Shown piece by piece: positions 1-11,614 of a DNA stretch of 64,000 bases. The notes below the pieces were generated by a model. The model searched no databases and was not told where the DNA came from. It worked only from the letters and a program-made list of their open reading frames with translations. Position 1 is the stretch's first letter, and every line of letters begins with the position of its first letter. A program made the translations under genes and the position numbers. This stretch comes from Phaseolus vulgaris (Eukaryota; Streptophyta; Magnoliopsida; Fabales; Fabaceae): contig NC_023753.2 of assembly GCF_000499845.2 (NCBI RefSeq), positions 19,838,418 to 19,902,417 on the forward strand, written 5' to 3'.

Positions 1-777
1 AGGGTGTGGGAACCCTTCTCAGCAAAACTTAAAATGATGGCAGAGGATTTCCCCTCCATCATATCAAAAGCTGTGGAGAGTTCCAACAAAAAACTCCAGG
101 ATGACATCTTCGTGCTCCAAGAGGAGAATCGCACAATAAGGATTGAGGCGGAGAAGTTATCCTGCAATCTCATGCTCGCGGAGATCGATCACTCCCGAGT
201 GGAGGATGCTATGAGCACCGAGCTTCGGGTGGCACGCAAGGAGGCCACCGATCTACGCCATAAGGTGCAGCTCTTAGCTCAGGAGAAGATCGAGCTGGAG
301 AGCAAGCTGGTCCCTTATCGCGTCAAAGTGGCTGACCTGGAGGCGTCGATCAAAGCAGATGCCGCCAAGGTAAAAACCCTTGAGAAGAGGTCAGCCGATC
401 GGGAGGTCTTCTTGGGGAAAGTTGAAAAGGAGAGAGACGACACCATGGCCAAACTCGCCGAGGCCAAAGAGGAAAATGGGAAGATCGCCACAAAGCTGGC
501 TCAGGCGCAGGCGGAATCCAAGAAGGTTGCTGAGGACCTCCTTCAAGCTCGGGAAACAATTGAAGAACTCAAGAAACAAACTGAAGAGCTAAAACAGCAG
601 AACGAGGGGCTCAAGAAGCGGATTGAAGAACTCGAGCTGAGCTCCGCCCAAATTCTTGCTGCTGGGTTTGACGCCGCTTTGGAGCAGTTCGCCTGCCAAT
701 ACCCTGATCTGGACCTCTCCATGGTGTCTCTAAACAACGAGGTGGTGGACGGGAAGATTGTTCCTTCTGAAGACTAG
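1..777 (+). CDS. A1 antisense additional ORF (aORF), 3' part: coiled-coil protein
   Basis: This is the C-terminal 257 or so residues of a protein whose start lies left of the window. It is almost all heptad-rich coiled coil (repeated EELKKQ, EKIELESK and KRIEEL segments) and ends in a conserved tail, SAQILAAGF..A..QFAC..PDLDLSMVSL..EVVDG, with a TAG stop at 775-777. It is clearly homologous to the C-terminal half of the A2 aORF (28759-30287) but is about 14 residues shorter in the last heptads. It lies on the strand opposite to gag-pol (2137-7564), between pol and the off-window 3' LTR, which is where Tat-lineage elements carry an aORF. The function is unknown; coiled-coil oligomerisation is the only role the sequence supports. 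Confidence 0.75.
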   Translation, partial: RVWEPFSAKLKMMAEDFPSIISKAVESSNKKLQDDIFVLQEENRTIRIEAEKLSCNLMLAEIDHSRVEDAMSTELRVARKEATDLRHKVQLLAQEKIELESKLVPYRVKVADLEASIKADAAKVKTLEKRSADREVFLGKVEKERDDTMAKLAEAKEENGKIATKLAQAQAESKKVAEDLLQARETIEELKKQTEELKQQNEGLKKRIEELELSSAQILAAGFDAALEQFACQYPDLDLSMVSLNNEVVDGKIVPSED

Positions 778-1387
778 CTGCTCGCTGCTTCCCTCCATCA
801 CTTACTCACCTGTCTCTCCCTTACACAATTTACTTGTAACAAATTTTTCCCTTTTTCTGCACATGTATTTCGAACTGATGCCACTTATGTTATGACATTT
901 CCCGCTCCTTTACATAATCTCTCTTGCCAATTTTATCTTCCTCGCATAAATCTCTTAGACGAAATTAACTTAGTGACTCTGCGAGCGCGATTGTATACTA
1001 ACTGCTTCGAACCATCAGCTTTCGAATGATAACATTCTAACAACTTGTAACCTCAAGGTAATGAACCTTAACGCAAAACCATTTTTTTAAATAACGAGCT
1101 TCAACCCAACTAATGGCTTAAGACACAGCTCACCTGATCTGCCTTATCAAAACGGGCCTTAGCTTTCTCGCCATCGCTCGAATTTCTCCTGGTCGCCAAA
1201 GACTCTTGGCGATACTACCTTCCTCTTGCCTTCACAACTTGGCCATTGTTCCTTTAACTGGGGGTAGAGGCGCCTTTCGGATCCTTCTCTACCTCCCTGA
1301 GCTTCAGAACAAGCAACCGGGTGGCTGGGCGTTCTCTTCGAACCTACCTTAGCCACCCTCCGAACTTCTTCCACCCTTTACACCATA

Positions 1388-1534
1388 CCTGAACTCGTTC
1401 GAGACGAGAAGGATTTTATCTTGCCTGAACTCGCTCATCGGCGAGAAGGTCTTTAACTCGCCTGAACTCGCTCATCGGCGAGAAGGTCTTTAACTCGCCT
1501 GAACTCGCTCATCGGCGAGAAGGTCTTTATCTCG
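1388..1534. repeat. About 37-bp tandem repeat (4 units)
   Basis: The string CCTGAACTCG recurs at 1388, 1424, 1461 and 1498, so the period is 36-37 bp. The first unit is diverged. Each later unit carries an inverted repeat CTCGCC...GGCGAG followed by AAGGTCTTT. Related units are at about 30895-31030 in A2. Confidence 0.85.
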
Positions 1535-1726
1535 TGCCTCCACATTGCCCCAGGGGCTACATCTTCTCTCCCACAGAAACACTGAGGACTTTTTGCTGGT
1601 GCCTCTACATTGCCCCAGAGGCTACATCTTCTCTCCTCTGGAAGCACTGAGGACTTTTACTGGTGCCTCTACATTGCCCCAGAGGCGACATCTTCTCTCC
1701 TCTGGAAGCACTGAGGACTTTTTACT
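1534..1726. repeat. 64-65-bp tandem repeat (3 units)
   Basis: Units start with GTGCCTC(C/T)ACATTGCCCCA at 1534, 1599 and 1663 and end with a CACTGAGGACTTTT block. A2 has a single unit at about 31037-31100, so copy number varies between the two elements. Confidence 0.8.
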
Positions 1727-2136
1727 CTTCCTCGCCTTCACTCGCTCGACGGCGAGGAGGTCTTTATCTCGCCTCAGGACGCGCGAGGGCGTTGAGGTCT
1801 TTTAACTGGTGCCTCCGATCGCCAAAAGACGATGGGGACTTTAAACTTTAACTGATGCCGCCAATCGCCGAAAAACGATGGGGACTTAGAAAACTTTTTA
1901 GAAAACATGCAACATAACTCCAACTCGCCTTAAATCACATATAAGTGACAAGGTCTTTCTTCAAAACTTTCGGAAAACAACAAGCATGCAATCTAAAACA
2001 CTTTAAACTTTGAAAACTCTTCTTTATTGGGCGGCCTCATTAAAAACCCTCCTCAGGGAAAAAAGAGTGCCCCCTCCAAACTGTTTTAACAGAAACATTG
2101 TAAAGCTCTTCGTGTTTGTTTTTACTTACAAAGTTC

Positions 2137-5100
2137 TTAACTGTAATATAACTTGAGGTGCGTGGCGTTCCAAGTGCGAGGAATCGCCCCTCCTTCCAAC
2201 GTTTCTAAGCGGTAGGCGCCGTTCCCGAGCGCCTCGGTTATCCTGAACGGTCCCGTCCACTTAGGCGACAGCTTGTTCTCCATCTCGTACTGGTTGGCCT
2301 TCCTCATCACCAGGTCGCCTTCTCTGAACTTTCTTGGCATCACCTTCGAGTTATATCTTCGTTCAATCCTTCTTTTCACTGCCTCAGCCTTCACTCTTGC
2401 CTCCTTCCTGACCTCAACCAGCAAATCCAGATTCAGCCTTCTTTCCTCGTTCGAGTCTTCCGCTACAAAGTTCTGGAATCTCGGCGAGCTCTCTTGGATT
2501 TCCACTGGAATCATTGCGTCGCATCCATAGACTAGGCTGAATGGGGTCTCTTGGATTCCTGACTGCTCGGTGGTGTGGTACCCCCAGACTATACGGGGTA
2601 CCTCCTCAGCCCAACTTCCTTTGGCTTTCTCTAGCCTTCTCTTCAAACCTCTTAGCAACACCCGATTGGCTGACTCTACTTGGCCATTCGTCTGAGGGTG
2701 CTCGACGGATGCAAATACTTGTTGAATTCCCACCCCTTCGCACAGCTTCTTCAACAGGTGACTTGCAAACTGAGTCCCATTGTCCGACACCAGGCGCATG
2801 GGCACACCAAACCGGCACACAATGTTCTTCCACACGAAACCCTCAATCTTGTGTGCGGTGATCTGGGCCACTGGTTCTGCTTCGATCCACTTGGTGAAAT
2901 ACTCAATCGCCACCACCAACTACTTCATCTGCCTGATCGCCAGCGGGAATGGTCCCAGGATGTCGATTCCCCATGTATGAAACGGCCAAGGGCTGTAAAT
3001 CGACTTCAACTCCTCGGGAGGCGCCTTGTGCCAATCGGCGTGCTGCTGGCATTGCTTGCAGCACTGCGCATACTTCTTGCAGTCTTCCCTCATTGTTGGC
3101 CAGTAGTAACCTGCACGGAGAGTCCTTGCAGCCAGAGCTCGACCCCCGACGTGGCTTCCGCAAATCCCTTCGTGGAGCTCGGCCATGATTCTTGTACATT
3201 TTTCCCCGTGCACACATTCCAGGAGTGGGTGAGTGAACCCAAACCTGTACAGTTCGCCATCAATCATTGTGAACTTGCTAGAGTTCCTCTTTATCTTCCT
3301 AGCCTCCGTCAGATCCAGCGGGAGAAGGCCATCCGCCAGGCATCGCTTGTACTGTGTTACCCAGGTGTCTGGCTCATGGGTCGTGCAGACCTGCGTCATG
3401 TTCACCTTCTCTCCCCGACATGCTCTTATTCTTGGCGACCTCAAGGTCTCTTGAGTCAAAGATCTGTGACTCCTCGCCGCTTTCTCCGTCGACTTGCTTA
3501 TCTGAAGAACCAGGTGATCTGCCACAAATGCTCTGGGCGTCTTCAGAGTTTCCTGAATCACCGTCCTCTGCCTACCCCCCTTGCCTGAACTGGCGAGCTT
3601 AGCTAGCAAGTCAGCTCGGGCATTCTGCTCTCTGGGCACATGCACCACTTCAAAGGAGACAAAGGAACTCTTCAATTCCTGTACATACTCCAGGTAAGCC
3701 GCCATTTGTGGATCTTTAGCCTGGAACTCGCCTGTTACTTGTCCCGTGACTAACAGCGAGTCACTCTTAGCCATCAGCACCCTAGCTCCCATCTCTTTAG
3801 CCAGCAAGATACCGGCGATCAGCGCCTCATATTCTGCTTGATTGTTGCTGGCCTTGAAGGCAAACCTCAGGGATTGTTCGATCAGCACGCCGTTGGGTCC
3901 CTCCAAGATGACCCCAGCACCGCTACCCTGCTGGTTCGACGATCCATCCACTGAAAGCACCCAACGAAAGTCATCCCCCTCAACTCGTGTCGCCTCAGAC
4001 GAGAGCTCGACCACGAAGTCTGCGAAGATCTGCCCCTTGATCGGACCTCGGGGCTCATACTTAATATCAAACTCCGACAGCTCCACCGCCCACTTCACCA
4101 TCCTCCCAGCAACGTCGGGCTTCTTCAAGACCTTCTGAATGGGCAAGTCGGTCATCACCAATATTGTGAAACTATGAAAATAGTGGCGTAACCTTCTTGC
4201 CGAAAAGACTACTGCTAGTGCAGCCTTCTCCAGGGCCTGATATCTCGTTTCGGGGCCCTGCAGCACCTTACTAACAAAATAAATGGGCTTTTGAGCCTGA
4301 TCTTGGTCTTGGGCGAGCACCGCACTCACCGCCCTCTCAGTCACAGCAAAATACAACCTGAGAGGGGTTCCCTCCAGCGGTTTGCACAAAACCGGCGGGC
4401 TCGCCAGGTATTCTTTAAGCTTGACGAAGGCCTCTTCACACTCCTTCGTCCAAGTAAACTTGTTGTTCCGCCTTAAGCACTGAAAATATGGATGGCCCTT
4501 CTCTCCGCTGGCTGACACGAAACGAGACAGAGCGGCCATCCGACCTGTAAGCTGCTGCACTTCCTTCACGGTAGCCGGGCTCCTCATCGCCAAGATGGCA
4601 GCGCACTTATCAGGGTTAGCTTCTATTCCTCTTTCAGTTAAGAGAAATCCCAGGAACTTTCGTGCCTCCACGCCAAAGATGCACTTCTCGGGATTCAGCT
4701 TTAACCTAAACTTGGCGATCGTAGTGAACAATTCCTCCAAGTCCGCAACGTGCTTGCTCTTCTCCGGCGAGGTCACGACCATGTCATCCACGTACGCTTG
4801 CACATTCCTTCCCAGCATTGGTGCAAGTACTCGATCCATCAACCTCTGGTACGTGGCCACCGCGTTCTTCAGCCCAAAAGGCATCACCTTGTAGCAGTAG
4901 CACGATCTCTCGGTCATGAAGGCGGTTTTCTCTTCATCCATGGGATGCATCTTTATCTGGTTGTACCCCGAGAAGGCATCCAGAAAACTCGGCAACTTAC
5001 ACCCTGCAGCACTGTCAACCAGGGCGTCTATGCTCGGCAAAGGATACGAATCCTTTGGGCAGGCCTTGTTCAGATCGGTGAAATCGACGCACATGCGCCA

Positions 5101-7564
5101 TTTCCCATTGCTCTTCTTCACCAGCACGACATTGGCCAGCCAATCAGGGTACTGCACCTCCCTGATATGGCCTGCAGCGAGGAGTTTCTGTGTTTCGTCC
5201 CTGATCGCCTGCCTTCTCTCCTCGTTGAATTTCCTCCTCCTCTGTCGTACTGGTCTCACCTGGTTGTCCATCGCCAAATGATGGCACAAGAAGTCGGGAT
5301 CGATCCCGGGCATGTTCGAAGCGGACCATGCAAACGCATCCAGATGCCGCTCTATCACCTTGGCGATCTGGTCCTGGAGCTCAACTTCCAGAGATCTTCC
5401 TAGCTTGAAGATCTTTCCCCCGATCTCTCTTTCGAGCCACTGCTCGACGGGTTTTGGTCTGGTTTCTCTGGCGATCACCGCCCTGGCGATTCCCAGCTCC
5501 CTCGCTTCCTCAGGGCGATTCCTCGCCTCTTCTTCCTCTAGACCGGCATTCCCCTCCCCCAGCTCAGCATCTACCATCACCACGTCGCTTCCGGTGGTCT
5601 CCTCCATCACCGTCGACCTGGGCTTCACACCGGGAGGCGGGGTGGTTGTCACGTAACTAACAGACCTCTTGTTCTTCAGGCTATTCTCATAACACTTCTT
5701 TGCTTCTTTCTGGTCGGATTTGATGGTGATCACCACCCCCTCCATAGATGGCAGCTTCACCTTCATATGTCGGGTCGAAGGTATGGCGCCTATTCTGTTG
5801 AGCGTGGGTCTTCCCAACAGAATGTTGTATGCTGAAGGAGCGTTCACGACAAGGTACTTGATTTTCTCTGTTCTCGAGCCCGCCTCATCCGTAAACGTAG
5901 TCCTCAACTCAATGTACCCCCTGACCTCCACCTGGTCGCCAGCGAAACCATACAAACACCCTCCATAGGGCCTCAGCTGGTCAAGGGGTAGTTCCAACTG
6001 CGCGAAAGTCGGCCAGAACATCACGTCTGCCGAGCTTCCTTGGTCCACCAGAACCCTGTGGACCTTCCTTCCTGCTGTGATCAGCGAGATGACTATGGGG
6101 TCGTTGTCATGAGGCACAACGTCCCGAAGATCTTGCTTTGTGAACGTAATGTCCACATCCGGCGAGTGGTCCTCAAACATATCCACCGTCATCACAGACC
6201 TCGCATACTTCTTCCTCTGTGACGCGGTGCATCCACCTCCTGAGAAACCCCCTGCAATGGTGTGGATTTCTCCGTGGGTAGGCATCTCGTGCTGCTGAGC
6301 CTCACCACCTGCTGGTTGGGAGCTCGACGCGCCCCCCGTCCTTCTATCCAGCAAGTAGTCGTTTAGGAACCCGCTCTTGACCAGATCGTCGAGCTGGTAT
6401 CCTAAAGCCAAGCATGAATCCACGGTGTGGCCAAAGCCCTGGTGGAATTCGCACCAGGCGTCTGGCTTTGGTCCCAACACCTTATCACCCACCTTCTCGG
6501 GCGCCTTCAACCTAGCTGATATATTGGGAATGGCGATCAGGTCCGCCAGTCCCATGACAAACTTGTGTTTTGGCGGGCGATTGTACTCCCGGCGTGCTGG
6601 TTGAGGGCGCCCTGGGCCCCTGCCCTTGTTCTTCCTTGGATCATAAGGATGGCGAGTCCTCTGATCCCTCCTGGCCGCCGCTGTCTCCAGCACCCTCTGT
6701 GGCTGGATCCTGGTCTGGGCGCGTGGCCTAGCGGGGGCCACGCTTCCCCTCTTCTCGGCGACTTCACTTTCATCGGCGATGTGAGCCACCGCAAGTTGCC
6801 TGACCTCAGCAAATGTGGCAGGGTGAGCCCTGATCAATGCCTCGCAGAATGGTCCCGGCAGCACGCCCTTCTTGAATGCGTAGACCAGCATCTCTTCGTC
6901 TTTGGCTGGCGAGCGGACCATCTGCGCACAACACGATTCAAGTAGTCCATGAGGGACTCTCCCTGATACTGCCTTATGTCGAACAATAAGACACCCTGGG
7001 CGGTGCCTTGTTCACTATGTACTGCTCGACGAAGATCTTTGAAAACTGTTGGAAGTTGGTTATGTGACCCGTAGGCAGGCTCACAAACCATTCCAATGTC
7101 GTTCCCTGGAGTGTGCTCACAAACATCTTGCAGTACACGGCGTCTGATCCTCCTGACAGCATCATCTGCGTATGGAACGTGGTGAGATGTGCCTCAGGAT
7201 CCTCCACGCCGGTAAAAACAGCCTTCACAGGTACCACACTCGCAGGGATAGGCGTGTCTGTGATCGCCTGAGCGAAAGGCATGGGAAAAACGCGAGGCGG
7301 CGTGGACGGCGCGACCTCTTCAGCGACTGGGCGCCCTCGCTGCTCCTGAAGAACTTGGCGCAATTCTTCAGTCACTCTGCTAAGCTCATCATTCCTGGCC
7401 CGAGAGGCGACCAGGTCCTCGTGCATCCTTGCCTGCTCTATACGCGAGGCTTCCACATTCGCCTGCAACGAACGCATGATTTCCACCATCTGCGCCATAG
7501 TCATGGCGCCTTCAGCAGCAACGGGCGCAACTGGACTTGAACGGTTGCTTCTCATTTTTCTCAT
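2137..7564 (-). pseudogene. A1 gag-pol polyprotein (Ty3/gypsy, Tat lineage), broken
   Basis: Retrotransposon polyprotein read right to left; first ATG at 7564 (an open frame with a GTG runs to 7582). Order: gag; a zinc-knuckle variant C-x2-H-x4-H-x4-C near 6411-6453; protease VDQGSSADVM near 6027-6048; reverse transcriptase with YVDD at 4783-4794; a Ty3-type RNase H whose first catalytic Asp region reads AVTERAV, so it looks degenerate; a second, archaeal-type RNase H (VDGSSNQQGSG, with conserved E and D downstream, about 3600-3960); then an integrase with H-H-C-C and catalytic D, D, E (GID, SDNGTQF, GQVES). There is no chromodomain. Two RNase H domains are characteristic of the Tat/Ogre group. 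Lesions: two small frameshifts in gag between about 6920 and 7000, and an in-frame TAG at 2920-2922 in integrase. The RT lacks one of three Val after YVDDM seen in A2. It cannot make an intact polyprotein. Confidence 0.9.
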
Positions 7565-7934
7565 GAAATCTTGACGAATCACAGATTGCGATGAACAACA
7601 CCTTCTACAGCGACGATCGATTCAGCGATCAATCGGTCAGAACTTCGCGAAACTTCGAACAAACCTCAAGAACACAGCAAACCTTCACAGAAACCCGCAA
7701 CTCCACCAAAAACCAACGCTTCTTCCACGAAAATCCAAACGAGCCAAAAAACTCAGATCTCACCGATATAAACTCGCGTAAGCGGCAAAAAACCTCACCT
7801 CACCGAACAAAAATCCAAACGAACGGTGGGAAATGGTTGCACCAGCACACAACCAAACAGAAACCGCAGAAACCTCCAAGGACTCACGCTGTGGATGGGA
7901 ACAGGTTTTACACGGCCCCACGGTGGGCGCCTGA
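7565..7934 (-). other. A1 leader (5' UTR) with primer-binding site
   Basis: This is the stretch between the LTR and gag. The end adjoining the LTR (about 7914-7931) reads on the - strand GGCGCCCACCGTGGGG, the complement of the 3' end of plant tRNA-Lys(CUU), three bases from the LTR. The rest is A-rich and non-coding. Confidence 0.75.
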
Positions 7935-8819
7935 TGATCCTGCCTGCTGACCAAAACGCTGGAGCTTTGCCTCGTCAAACTTGGATCGACGTATGCGCCG
8001 TGTTTGCCTCCGTCCTTCACCGCGATCCACCTCAAGAACCTGCAAAAGACGAAACGGCGCCGCTGCGGCCGATCACGCTCCGACGCCCAAGTCAGCGACT
8101 GAACCACCAATTACTTAAGAGTAAAACTCAAGAACTCTAAGGAACCGTGACCAGTTCTCTCTCAGCATACTCAAGACTCGCAAGCGTAAAGAAACAATCT
8201 GAACGTGCGTACCTCAGAGGTTCGTTGGAAACTCTTATATACCTGGGCATTTTCTCTCTCCTGGCAGTTACACATCTGGACACGTGGCTCGCATCCAGCT
8301 GTACACGTGCCATCATCTGGAGCATCCTTGACTTGGGCGCTACTTCTGACTCTTCTTTGGCTAAGTTACTTATGCATGGTATACTCAGTGCATAGATGCC
8401 TTGGAGCGTGATCTCTTCTGGATGGCGAGTTCGGGTGCCTTCGTACACACCTTCCCTGTGGTCTCGCCGGCCGCCTTCGTGATCTGCCCTACCTGCTTCA
8501 CCATGTATGTTCAAGTGTGCTATCTCCCAAGCTCATCCTCTGGCCAACTGGGAAATGACCATCTGCCTTCATCTTCGGCGATGTCCTTGTTTCGGCGATC
8601 TCCAATCACTTGGTCGCCTGGGTTCACATCTGGCGACTTCATCTTCAACCCGGTGACCGCCGGTTCAGGTACGATGGAGATCGGAGCACGCCAACTTAAT
8701 AACTGGCGACCACGCAAACCCCCCGACTTCCTCCCCCTCTGCCAGCCAGGTGTCCCATCCAACACGCCTATACAATGGCTCGACGCCACGTCATTACTCC
8801 CGACTACCAGGGCGGTACA
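7935..8819 (-). repeat. LTR-A, 5' LTR of element A1
   Basis: 885 bp. On the + strand it begins TGATCCTGCC and ends GGGCGGTACA (TG...CA). It matches the other LTR-A copies at 13083, 26238, 37319, 48781, 51450 and 63856. It abuts the A1 primer-binding site at its low end, so it is the 5' LTR of a - strand element. The partner LTR and the other copy of the target duplication are left of the window; the flanking 5-mer here is CAAGT (8820-8824). Confidence 0.85.
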
Positions 8820-8848
8820 CAAGTGTCAGCTCAAGACTGGGGGGCTTG
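8820..8848 (+). other. B1 internal remnant with polypurine tract
   Basis: 29 bp separate LTR-A of A1 from the start of LTR-B. The last 16, AAGACTGGGGGGCTTG, form a polypurine tract directly before TGTACCG and are identical to the A2 tract (27037-27052 on the - strand). This makes the following LTR a 3' LTR and implies that A1 is inserted in the internal region of B1. Confidence 0.65.
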
Positions 8849-9938
8849 TGTACCGTCCCGTCCCCGGGCGTTGACCAAAGGTCAGAGTCAACGCATGGTG
8901 GGACCCCTCAAAGGACCCAAGGAAGAGAAGTCAACAGGTTGACCGCTCGAGTCATCGCCTCGCTGAGGCGTCGCCCAAGTGAGGCATCGCCTAAGAGAGG
9001 CGTCGCTCAAGAGAGGCGTCACTCAAGAGAGGCGTCGCCTAAGAGAGGCATTGCCGAGTGAAGACATCGCCAGAGAGGCTTCGGGCCTCGACCATACAGA
9101 GAAGTAGTGAGGAGAAGAGAAAGGTGGCTTCAAGGCCATGAGTTCTAGTACCAGTAGGGTGCAACCTGACTCGTGAAGTACCCACGCCACTGCTGGGAGA
9201 CCCTGGGACAGATACGACCCATGAGAGGGCCATGACCAGGGGAGAACCACATGCATGGTATGAGAGCAAGGTAGAGACGCCCCCCCCCCCCCCCCGAGGG
9301 TGAGTGACTAGTGATTGGGGCGCATGAGTTGGCACACAAAAAGTCAACCCACGTGTCAGAAGCACTTCGCAAAAAAGAGGGCTCACACGATGGAAAAACC
9401 CTAAGTTGGGTGGCGGCGCTGTAGGACCCTCTGCACAGAATAAACGGTCAAGTCAAAAGGGTACGTGGAAATACCCACGTGCTCATTAAAAGTTTCAGGG
9501 AAAGTTTGCCAAGGTACGCGTTAATTCAGTTAAGATTCGAATGTTCCAAGGAATGTTTTGATACGCCTTCAATGCGCTTTAACGCGCTTTAAAGATTAGA
9601 GGTGTATAAAAAGGGACCTTGGGGCATTTGAACAGGGACCGAGTTTTAACCTAATACACACAGAGATACACAGAGAAAACCCCAGTTGTCTTCGCGGCAC
9701 ACTCACAGTGAGCACAAGGCAATTAGGGCAACATAGTTCTAGTTACACAGTTTCAGTCATTCAGTGCAGTTTTTTGATGTTTCTCGCTAGCTGACTTGAT
9801 CGTCGGAGTGCAAACGGCCACGAGGGCGCCCCTTTGTTCACTTCTCTTTTCAGGTGTCTTTGACGGAGCAAACGAAGGTGCCCTAGCTCGCAAGGACAAG
9901 CCACGCGCAAAAACGATCCCGGTCAACCGGTCAGAACA
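8849..9938 (+). repeat. LTR-B, 3' LTR of element B1
   Basis: 1,090 bp, from TGTACCGTCCCG to CGGTCAGAACA (TG...CA). It matches the B2 LTR at 59279-60457. The U3 holds an 18-19 bp minisatellite (about 8955-9060) and a 16-C run (9280-9295). A TATA-like GTGTATAAAAAGGG lies near 9602-9615, and the shared leader module is at 9791-9855. There is no matching 5-bp duplication across the LTR alone, as expected if it is one end of a larger element. Confidence 0.8.
8955..9060 (+). repeat. 18-19 bp minisatellite in LTR-B U3
   Basis: Five to six imperfect units of the type AGAGAGGCGTCGCCTA. The B2 LTR has an equivalent, longer array at 59390-59560. Confidence 0.75.
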
Positions 9939-10365
9939 TAATGACATAGAAAATATTGAAGTGTCTACCCTAAATGCAAATCCTAAAAAAAAAACTAATG
10001 CAAATGCTACACTTAATGCTTAAAAATGAGAAGAAAAATATGAAAAAATAAATAAATATAGAAAATAAAAACAACAACAATAAATATAAAAACAAAAAAC
10101 AGAAATAAATAAAGAATAACAAAAAATAAATAATAACTAAAAACATAAAAGATAAAATAAAGGTAAAGTAAATTAGATACAGATAAAAGATATAAAAACA
10201 AATCAAAACAAGATAAAGATAAGAGATATAAGGTGATACTAAATAAGCATATGTTGGACATAAGAAGGAAAATAAATGAGAGATGATCATTCATTTAATA
10301 TTTTCTTTAATGGTACATTAAATAGTTTGTGCGAAATGAAACATAATTAATGACGAGAAGTGGAC
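9939..10365. repeat. AT-rich arm of a large inverted repeat (left)
   Basis: No gene. About 9952-10250 is the reverse complement of about 15010-15297, sharing the CTAAATGCAAATCC-type end, the ATGCTTAAAAATGAGAAG block and long A-rich runs. The 115 bp next to the LTR (10250-10365) have no match in the right arm. Confidence 0.7.
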
Positions 10366-11064
10366 TGTTCTCGCCAGTTGACTCAGCCGTCGTTGACTTC
10401 AAAGGCAGATGGTGGTGACTCCTCCTATTTCTTGGTGGTTTCTTCTCTCGCCTTGGGTGATCGAGAGTGGCTCCATTGAAACAGAGGGGGCCCTACCTGT
10501 TGATTACACTCCGACGATCAAGTTAGTACTGGGCTAAGAAACAATAAGTATGTAAAGCAGTTTCAGTCTTAGAAACGACGTACCTTTCTAGGGTTCTTAC
10601 CACCCTTTATATAGGTTGTATCTAGGTGAACTCCCTATCCCACGAGGATCTTTCCTTAAGTAGAATTAGGGTTGCTGGCGAGGCATCCTATGACGTGTTG
10701 CACAATCTTAGCATAGCCGCTGCATAGGACCTTATGGCCGCCAGGGTACCAACTCATGCATCAGCGTTGCGGGGCCATCTGTTTTGTAGGTGCCCTAAGT
10801 ATTCACGTGCCATGCATGCGGTCTCTCCTTGGAAACCCTAACCCTTACGAGCCTTAGCGCCTCCAAGGGATACTTACTTGTGCTAGACCTAAACATACTA
10901 TACACACTACATGCATGATCTCTCCTGTGACTTAGGTTCTTCTTACGTCTAGGTGATAACTCATTATTATGTATGGGGCCCACATACGTGGCCCATTAAT
11001 GCGACCAGATCACCGAGGTCCGACGTCAACTTTCGACGCTGATGTCTGAGGTCCGGCCAGTACA
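10366..11064 (-). repeat. LTR-C (left copy)
   Basis: 699 bp. On the + strand it begins TGTTCTCGCC and ends GGCCAGTACA (TG...CA). On the - strand it starts TGTACTGGCC directly after a polypurine tract (11065-11080, - strand GAGCCTGGGGGGCTTG), so it behaves as a 3' LTR of a - strand element. A TATA-like TTATATAGG is near 10607-10615. The leader module is present but diverged near 10480-10530. Its part from about 10366 to 10850 is repeated in inverted orientation at 14408-14901. Confidence 0.75.
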
Positions 11065-11395
11065 CAAGCCCCCCAGGCTCGAGCTGTAGCTTGTTTCAGC
11101 GAAAAGGCTAAGTGATCGCCCACGACGACCTACGTGGCAAACGAGCGGCAAGACGTGCACAGTGCGGTGAGTTGACATTGCACCATACTTTTTCACCAGC
11201 GTACACGTGACAAGATCAATGGTCGAGGCTCGTTATCGCTTGCGCTTCTCTGATACCTTAAACCCCTCAATCCTTACGCTCTTTTCACTGTTCCATTACT
11301 TTCTCTTAGGCATTTTCTCGAAACCCTTCATTTCTCATAACACTCTACCTTCCTTCCTTACTCATTTCAACGCCTCGAAGCGCAATCACTCCAAG

Positions 11396-11600
11396 GTATG
11401 CTTTTTATTTCATAATTACCTTTGTTGTATCATTCTGATGTTCTTAATATGCCTTAACTGTTCTGGGACTGTTTAGGTTTTCTGCATTTTATGTTTTTTG
11501 TTCTTCGCTTTCGTGCTTCTCTGCTTTCGAATGTTCGGAAGTGAACCATTTCTTTCTCTAAACTTTGCTTTTTCCTTCTTTTTTCTTTCTCCTTTTCTAG
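11396..11600 (+). other. Predicted 5' UTR intron of the C aORF
   Basis: CCAAG|GTATGC at 11396 and a pyrimidine-rich TTTTCTAG| at 11600 bracket 205 bp, 14 bases before the ATG at 11615. A2 has the same arrangement (27397-27629), which supports it as a real leader intron. Confidence 0.5.
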
Positions 11601-11614
11601 CTCTTCTTCTTAAG

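Larger units (their letters stand above)
778..2136. other. A1 spacer between aORF and pol
   Basis: This non-coding 1.36 kb spacer lies between the tail-to-tail 3' ends of the aORF (+) and pol (-). The first 300 bases resemble an AT-rich 3' UTR. It then holds two tandem repeat blocks (1388-1534 and 1534-1726), listed separately. The same spacer is at 30288-31468 in A2, colinear but with fewer repeat units. I see no coding potential that is conserved between the two copies. Confidence 0.6.

Noticed and set aside
1388..1726. Evenly spaced repeats as a CRISPR-like array
   Set aside because: Units are contiguous tandem repeats without unique spacers, inside a plant retrotransposon.
2680..3588. 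302-codon + strand open frame
   Set aside because: Antisense shadow of A1 pol/integrase. The equivalent 296-codon frame at 32030-32920 shadows A2; both follow the conserved coding strand.
7591..7950. + strand 119-codon frame
   Set aside because: Lies antisense in the A1 leader and crosses the primer-binding site and LTR end; no similarity or repeat in A2 at the protein level.
8401..8874. 157-codon + strand frame ending in LTR-B
   Set aside because: Runs through LTR-A, the polypurine tract and the LTR-B start; not conserved in other LTR-A copies as one frame.
9280..9295. 16-base C run, also C/G runs at 40572 and 12771
   Set aside because: Homopolymers of this size vary by slippage and sequencing error; no independent function can be claimed.
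9023..9386. - strand frames in LTR-B
   Set aside because: They fall within LTR U3 with minisatellite and a C-run; an equivalent shadow set occurs at 59587-59956.
10013..10294. Leu/Phe/Ile-rich - strand frames resembling membrane proteins
   Set aside because: Translation of an A/T-rich low-complexity repeat arm; the inverted copy gives a similar artefact at 15026-15220.
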